In this document: positions 57,301 through 64,000 of the stretch, in pieces | How positions within the stretch are numbered: position 1 is the first letter of the stretch | How the letters are laid out: each line of letters opens with the position of its first letter | Source of the DNA: Colius striatus | Lineage: Eukaryota; Chordata; Aves; Coliiformes; Coliidae | Assembly: GCF_028858725.1 (NCBI RefSeq) | Contig: NC_084765.1 | Span: 8,015,501-8,079,500, forward strand | Direction of reading: 5' to 3' | Length of the DNA: 64,000 nucleotides | Position numbers and translations under genes: made by a program | The notes under the pieces: generated by a model | Database searches by the model: none | Told to the model about the DNA's origin: nothing | What the model saw: the letters and a program-made list of their open reading frames with translations, nothing else

Positions 57301-59611
57301 TAATACATTAAAAAACAGGTTGCTAGACTATCTTAACATGACACTATTTCGCCCACTTAAACACTATGTAAGTACAGGTTTTTAAATGGCTTCCCCTTCT
57401 TCCGTTTTAAACTTCAGCTCCATGCTCATAAAGGTTAAAGCCAAGCCTGCTGGGCCTTCCATATACGGGAACAGTCTCACTATTCATAAAAATGGATAAA
57501 GACAAAATGATATGTACTGCTATTTTTAAATCCGTGAGTTGATATTAGTGCTTAAGTAACTTCAGCTACCTTACACTTGAATAATTGACTCCATAAAGAT
57601 GCACTGAAGCTAGAAAATAAAAATACACCCTCCCATTCTTTACAAATGAAAGCTCCATAGGTGACATTTCTACTGAAAAGCATGTGGGATATAGTTTTTA
57701 AGTATCACTCTTAAACTGAGTTTACAGAAAAAACAAAAGAGCAAAGTCTGAATGTTTAGTCACAATTTACATTAGAGAAATTAAAGTCTTAAGCTTTAAC
57801 AGGAAATTGGACAGTCTGTTTCCTGCTCAGTCTTATCAGTACTGAGACTTCATCAAGGATAAATACTGTGGAATATTCTGAGGTTTAAAAAACTACTTCA
57901 CTGCCCATCCTGCTCAAGTACTCCTATGCAGAATTTCAGTTGACAACTATATTCCTAACACTTCCCTCAGGAATGCTAGCTAGAAGGCAAGAGTAATGGC
58001 CAAGTAATGCACTTACCAAGGCAACAATTCCTTTTTTTGCGAGTAGAGTAGGGATTGGGACACTGCTCTGTAGTAAGCATTTTAGTTTGCATCCACAGCA
58101 TTTTTTCAGGTAGCTTGGAACCAAAAAGTCATGAGTTGGAGGCTATTTTAGAGTGCATTTTATGTAGAAAACCTCAAGTAGCTAGTAGGGTTGACAGGAC
58201 ACCTTTTTGTACTTATCCCTTTACATTGTTCATCATAAATGAACTGTACTTTCAGTTACTTTTAATATAATATTCAAACATCATATTTTTTAGCACATTT
58301 TTATAATTAGATAGAATTTACCATTCCCAAAGCCCATCTCAAAGATGGAATTCCCCTGGTGAAATTAAAGCTGCTAGATCAAGGCTCTTGGTGAAAGGCT
58401 TGCCATTCTAATTTAAGTGTGAAGGAAATGTGTCTTCATGCATGAACTTGGCAGCATTATCAGGTTAGGCAGGTAAACATTCAAAGCATACTGCTTGTAC
58501 TAGAACTATCGATTACTGCAACATCCATGGAAAATCTGGGAAGACTCCATTATAGCCATGGAAAGGAAATCTGCAAGCTAAACTTCCACCAGCAAGATGT
58601 GTTAAAAAGCAATTTTCTGTAAACTTATTCACTGTCATTCATCTTCGACTTATGTAGATGAAAGCCTATATGTCCTAAATTACCACTGTTATATTCTCCA
58701 CAACACAAGATCAATGAGAGGGTTTCTTACTCCTTGAGCTCTGGCATGATTCAATTTAATTAGAGTTTTATCTTCTAGTATCTGTACTACAAAAGATAAA
58801 CTACAGATTAAGTAAACCAAGTTTCAGTGAAACTTTAAATGAAACTCGTGTATCACAGGCTCCTAATTGTGTTTGTGTGCTTTACAGTCTCAATAGCAGC
58901 TATGCAGTTGCATAAGTACAATTTAGACATGTTAAAAGCACTAGATTTCCTCTACAGTAATTACTATATAAAAAGAATTTTGATTTAACAGAATCAGGAA
59001 GGCAGAAAAAAGTTACTATTATTTCATTACTAGGGAATCTTCCCCCTCCCCACTTTCTGCTCCATCAAAAATGGTAAGTAAAATTACAATACCTAAAATC
59101 AAAGAACATTTCTGAACTGTCCAAAGACAGCTCCTTGAGGAGGACTCCTGGGACCTTCTTATCATCTGAAAGATGAATTGCAAGGACACACTGAAAGGTA
59201 TAGCCCATGGTAATACCTCACGGTCCACAATTCTTACAGCCAATACACTTCTAATTCCATCCATAAAAACATACAAAACAAATTCTTTTGATGGATAGGA
59301 AAGAATGGAAAAAAGGCAGGCCAATATGGAGTTCAAAATCAAAGTAAACCAGGAAATCTAGTTGTTTTCCCAACTCCTATATATACTGCACCAAGTCACG
59401 GTTTTGCACTCAGACTGAAGCTGTAGATACTAAAAACTACATTCACTGGTATTCTAAACATATTCCACTTGCACAAATTATTTTTGTCAACTCTGATTAT
59501 TTATAAACTGAAATTATCTGTAGACAATTTGCACTGATACACCCATACACTCAGATTTCTGTTTAGCAGAATTTGAAAAGAAAATTATGCTGTGTGACCT
59601 TATTCCATGAA

Positions 59612-59668
59612 ATGTGTATACACATTTGTGTATACACAAAGTATGCATGTGTGCACATACATACTTTG
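59612..59668. repeat. Three overlapping palindromes (TG/CA-rich)
   Basis: ATGTGTATACACAT (59612-59625) and TTTGTGTATACACAAA (59625-59640) are perfect palindromes. A 32-base near-perfect palindrome begins CAAAGTATGCATGTG and ends CATACATACTTTG (59637-59668). The tract is largely alternating purine and pyrimidine. Confidence 0.9.
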
Positions 59669-62516
59669 AGATATGCCAGAGGAATCCACAAGGCAGGGAA
59701 ACTACAGCATGTTTTCATTTAACTGAACAGCTTAAAAATATACCTGCCACTCATTTTTTTAAATATTACCCATTTTAATCTCTGATTAAACGACATAAAA
59801 ATAAACTCTCCACACAGCAAGAATAGTGTTTGAAAACCTATACCTCTCGGAGGAATGATATCTAAAGTAAGTTGATGGCTTTGCTGCAGTCTGGACATAG
59901 AATGCACTAAATCAAACTACTAGGCATCATTTTGCAAATTATCTTTCTAGTCCAAATACATGACTTGCAAAGTGGTTTTTATAATGTATTTAATTCCCAC
60001 GTAAACAAATACGGAAGTATCAAATTGTTTATACCAAGTCTATTCTGCTATGGTTATAGGTTAACACATCCAATAGTGTACTGTCATTTCTCTTTCCAGT
60101 TTCACACAGTAATGCAAACCATGCATTGAACTGGAGAGAGTAAGCTGCCCTTATCAGAAAGTCTAAGTTTCATATAGTCCTATTACAAGACTCAAATGAG
60201 GTAAGACAGTTGATCCTTCATTGTACTACTGAACTTTCCAATTAGTTGATTCAGAGGCACAGTTTGAATTAATGATAAAGCCTATATAATTTATATGCAT
60301 AAGCTCCATAGTTGTTTTGCTGAAATACAGAGTAAGTGTGAATGGACAAATAAAATTACTATTACTAAAGTTACTCCTCAACATATCAACAATTCTGCCT
60401 CTCCTCCTTTGGAAGGAAGTCAAAGAAAGATTGCAAAGTTCTGAAAGCCTTTAGCCCAGCAGTCCTGTAACCAAGACCCGTGGTTATAGGATCTAGTAAC
60501 AGATAAGCAATGTGTGCTCACTGGAATTTGTGAAAACTAAGATTAGTAGTACACAGACTCTGTCACATGGCTTTAGTACAATCTGTTTCACAGGGGAGAG
60601 AACCAGAGCCAGACGAAATGTTTACACTTGAGGTTCAAGGCAAGCTCTCTTCAACAGTCTGGTGTAAATATGCGACAGGACTCCACTCTTCTACTTAATG
60701 TCTATCCTTAAAACAAAGTATTTCTGATGCCACAGTTCCAGTGAATTCTGGACATGTTCCCAAGCTTCCATGCTATGAACATTTTTAACTATCAAACTAG
60801 TTAAACCCCAAATCAGATTCAAATCGCTGTAAGGTGTTAACTGCACATACACAAAACAGGTGAATATTGCCTGTGTTAATGGTGCACTTATACACCAACG
60901 TGTTTTGCTGCTTCTCACTTTGGAATTATTTTATGTAGAAAGCAAAAATGTCAAAGTTTACATTATTAGGTACACACTGCAGAAGTCCCAAGTTCTTACT
61001 GGATGTAGAGAATCTGACATATTGAAGCCATGTGAGAAAAAGCATACCGTAATGAAGGGGAAAAAAAAAAGCCACACTCTTAAATGAAGAACATTTATAC
61101 TAAAGGGACACATGAGTGACAGAAGGAATGGCTTGCCTTCAGTTTCTAGCTAAGAAAAGCCATTGTATTTCATCACAGCAGTGGCTCAAAGCCTTTTCGT
61201 AGCCTGCAGAGAGATTTTGCAGCAAATGGAGTCAAGTATTATTTATGTAGTAGCACTAGTAGATAAGATTTAACAAAGTATTTTCTCAAAGTCTGAATAA
61301 AGAGCATTGAGTAACTCAACCAGCTGACAACTGGAAGCTGGAAGAGATGTAGGAATGAATGAGAAATTATGACCATAGTTCCCTCACCCATGCAGATGAA
61401 GATAACCAATTCATAACTAACAGACTACACAAGAAAGCTCTGTATTTTTTCACTTCTGGTCCTTTTGGGGTCAGACATGAGAAAGAAGCTCAAGTTTTTG
61501 CCTGACCTAACACACATTTCCCCCTGAAAACATCAACATAAGGATCAGCAAATGCTGTCAACAAAAGAAATCACACAATGAGTAAAGTTTTCACTGTCCT
61601 CATTACACTTGAAAGCAAGACTTTAAAAGTGTTGTGAACAAGAGTTTTGTATAACTACCATTTCTAACAGGGATGTTTCTGTCACCCCACACAGAAAGAA
61701 TACAACAGAACAGGAAGTATTTCATGTTTATTCATGTGAAAACAGCAACATGCTATAGAAGAGGGTTCATAGTAATCTCTTCATTAGGCATCACTTCCAC
61801 TTAAAAAATCAGAATCCCTAACATTTTCCCATGGTATTTTTAATGATCAAATACAGAAAACAGAATTATGAAGAAACCCACTTGTGTTGTACCGCGCATC
61901 TTCAGAAACTACAAATGTCAATCGTGGGTATACAACTTGTAGGACCATGACAACTATGCAAGATGTACACGCCTGTATTAAACATTGAGCAGAAAAGACA
62001 GGAAAGAAGTTGTACTCACTTTCTAGTGCAAGTCTATAATAATCACACAGACAGAACAACATTTATTAACAGGAATGGAATAAGTCCACACACGAATAAG
62101 AAAAGATCATAAATAATACAGTTGTAAAAAAGATTAAAAATCTCAGACTGAGGTATCAAGGATGTGCAATATGGATGTTTGTACAGAGTATCTGTACGGC
62201 AGTTTCTCAAAAGCAGAAGTTTACTATGAGAAGTGTGGTAGACTAGCAGGGATGGATCATAATGGGTATGCCTTCCATTAAGAAATTAAAAGATCAGCTA
62301 GTGATATATACCATCTTTTCAGTTGAAAATACCACTAAACATAATCTCAGCCAGGAAGTCTATTCTACTTTGACTTCCCATCACTCCAACTTCATCCTGA
62401 CAGAAGTCAGTTCCCATTTTTCCCCAAGCAGAAGAATTTTGGTGGTATGTATAACAATTTCTTTCTGAGGTCAGACCAGATTAAAATAAAACGGGGAAGA
62501 AAATGCTTTGAAGAAA

Positions 62517-62627
62517 CACAAACATTTTAAACAAAAACAGTAATTTTTCTAAATGGTTTTATTTACATTTTTAATATACAAGTATGTTAATACATTCTGA
62601 CTAGTATCCACACCAGTGTGAAGTACA
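62517..62627 (-). terminator. CSTF3: Candidate intronic polyadenylation site of CSTF3 (short isoform)
   Basis: On the minus strand, AATAAA (plus 62558-62563) is preceded by four TGTA motifs (plus-strand TACA at 62564, 62577, 62591 and 62624), the binding signal of CFIm. It is followed within 40 bases by a T/GT-rich stretch (plus 62517-62539), the CstF-64-type element. This is the complete layout of a strong polyadenylation site, placed in intron 3. Mammalian CSTF3 is reported to use an intron-3 site to make a short isoform. Identity with that site is inference. Confidence 0.5.
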
Positions 62628-63429
62628 TGACTTAAAGATACTGATGTATTGCATATGATGAAATGCAAAACACTCAACCCTAAGCTTTGGTCCCACCCTC
62701 TGAATCCTCATATACAGCATCTGGTGTGTTACCAAGACATCCAAAATTCAAACTGTTCATACCAAATAGAAGTTATCCCAACAAATGTATCTAGTTTCAT
62801 TTCTTTAGAACAAGTAATAACACATAAGCCTTACTTGCAAAATTTGCAAGATGAAAGTACATATTAATAGCCAAACACTTTACATGCGTGTAACTAGCTT
62901 TGTATTTATTGTTTCTAGATTTGGGAGCACGTCACAATTGTCTTGTGCTTGTAAATTTTAAATCTTTAATTATGGCATCCTTTCAAACCTTGCTAACAAC
63001 AATTCAAAGTGATCAGGATATAATGCAATATACTCAACAATGAAAACGGTAGAAAGTTGTGCTGTGAACTGGCCTGAAACACTCGGGGCAATTACAGATT
63101 AAAGTTCCCACTTTGACCAATTTTAACTAAAAATTCTTTAGAATGTTTAAAAAAATGTTGCAAGTACACAAACATAGTGTAATAAATGTGCTTAAGAGGA
63201 TTTTCAACCTGATGATTTCTCAAAGGAAACTATCAGAGAAAAAGTTTATCAAATGCTTGTTTCAGAACTACTGCAATACTTACAACACTGGTAAAGTAAA
63301 AGTTCCTTCAAGTGCATGAAAAGCATTACCAAGTCTTTCTGTATCTAAAAGATGGTTCAAACAGATCAAGGAGACAAAGGAAATTTTAATAGACAGCTAG
63401 GCCTATGGGATCATAGGGCATTACATCAA

Positions 63430-63632
63430 GATTTATTTTTACATTTCTGTAGCACCTTTTACTCAGATGCCAAAAGCACTTTAATTGCTAAAGTGAGCCT
63501 CACAACAACCCTGTGAGGTAGGTAGGTATCTGTTTTAATGGTGGCAAGCAGGTTCAATAACTTACCCAAGAAGACACAGCAAATCAGCAGAGCAGGCTAG
63601 AATCCAGATCATGTGATTTGACATTATGGCAC
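63430..63632 (+). mobile_element. Ancient MIR/CORE-SINE-like element
   Basis: The blocks AGCACCTTTTACTCAGATGC, CCTCACAACAACCCTGTGAG, GTAGGTAGGTATCTGTTTTA, CAATAACTTACCCAAGAAGA and CACAGCAAATCAGCAGAGCA follow the MIR consensus in the right order and spacing in plus orientation. It is diverged but unusually readable for a bird. The edges are approximate. Confidence 0.8.
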
Positions 63633-64000
63633 ATGTGGGATTGAGACTTAATGTGCTCCTTTTTAAGACTGTGAAAAAGGGACTGACATGTGATTTGATT
63701 CAAGTTTTCTAAAAGTGGACTTATACAGAAAAGGTATCAAGAGAAAAATGTGCTCTAAGCAACTACAGAAAACAAGAGTGTAAGCAAGAAGAGGGGCATT
63801 ACTGTACCACTTCCTAAATTGTAACAGATGTGGAACAGGAAGGTAACTATTTCACTTGCTAAAATATGTATCCAAAAATAGACTATGTAGTCTGTCTAAT
63901 GCACTAAATGAAGTTCTAGTATCACAAGTCTTAAGCATTGGAATACTATGACTCAAAACCATTGTGAATTGCGAGTTGTTGAAACCAGTTCTATTATTTC

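Larger units (their letters stand above)
45525..64000 (-). other. CSTF3: CSTF3 intron 3 (3' part, at least 18.5 kb)
   Basis: No coding exon of CSTF3 was found here; exons 1-3, with the expected segments PYDLDAW and RFWKLYIEAE, must lie beyond the right edge. Recognisable content is a CR1 fragment at 51244-51410, a CR1 tail at 54296-54367, a palindrome cluster at 59612-59668, a polyadenylation site candidate at 62517-62627 and a MIR-like element at about 63430-63632. The remainder is AT-rich and featureless to inspection. Confidence 0.8.

Noticed and set aside
59019-59342. 107-codon minus-strand open frame
   Set aside because: No recognisable domain, and its frame does not match the one possible cryptic exon inside it. 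This length is expected by chance in 18 kb of intron.
62262-62468. 68-codon plus-strand open frame near the polyadenylation candidate
   Set aside because: No homology and antisense to CSTF3 in AT-rich DNA; consistent with chance.

Overview
The window is nuclear DNA of an amniote, almost certainly a bird. It is AT-rich with two CpG islands and compact canonical GT-AG introns. It carries CR1 retrotransposon ends of avian type (final motif ATTCTGTGATTC), an LTR whose ends match an avian ERVL-type family, and protein-coding exons closely similar to vertebrate orthologues. The species cannot be fixed from the sequence alone.

Three genes are present, in the order known from human 11p13. DEPDC7 (plus strand, 107-9619, nine coding exons, 518 aa, complete) starts in a CpG island at the left edge. 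TCP11L1 (plus strand, CDS 16431-26342, nine coding exons, 517 aa, complete) has a CpG-island promoter near 11.8-12.3 kb and a predicted non-coding first exon ending at 12042. CSTF3 (minus strand, CDS 45524 down to 29621) encodes the 77-kDa subunit of the cleavage stimulation factor. Its last 18 coding exons are present and encode 642 aa; adding the 75 residues I expect from exons 1-3, which lie beyond the right edge, gives 717 aa, the human length. TCP11L1 and CSTF3 converge tail to tail near 29.1 kb, where opposite-strand AATAAA signals sit about 30 bp apart.

From 45525 to the right edge (more than 18 kb) the window is CSTF3 intron 3, with no coding exon found. It holds CR1 fragments, a palindrome cluster, an old MIR/CORE-SINE-like element and a well-formed minus-strand polyadenylation site at 62.5 kb. 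That site is a good candidate for the intron-3 polyadenylation site through which CstF-77 is reported to regulate its own expression.

Mobile elements in the introns are well resolved. There are three solo LTRs with target-site duplications: 7592-8248, 15168-15618 (nested inside a CR1) and 19003-19437. There is also an 849-bp element with inverted repeats of about 75 bp flanked by TA (13987-14835), and a 70-bp-unit minisatellite (about 41040-41343). I found no rRNA, tRNA or CRISPR and no prokaryotic system. The three genes are conserved housekeeping or family genes, so the interest lies in the non-coding regulatory and repeat structure.
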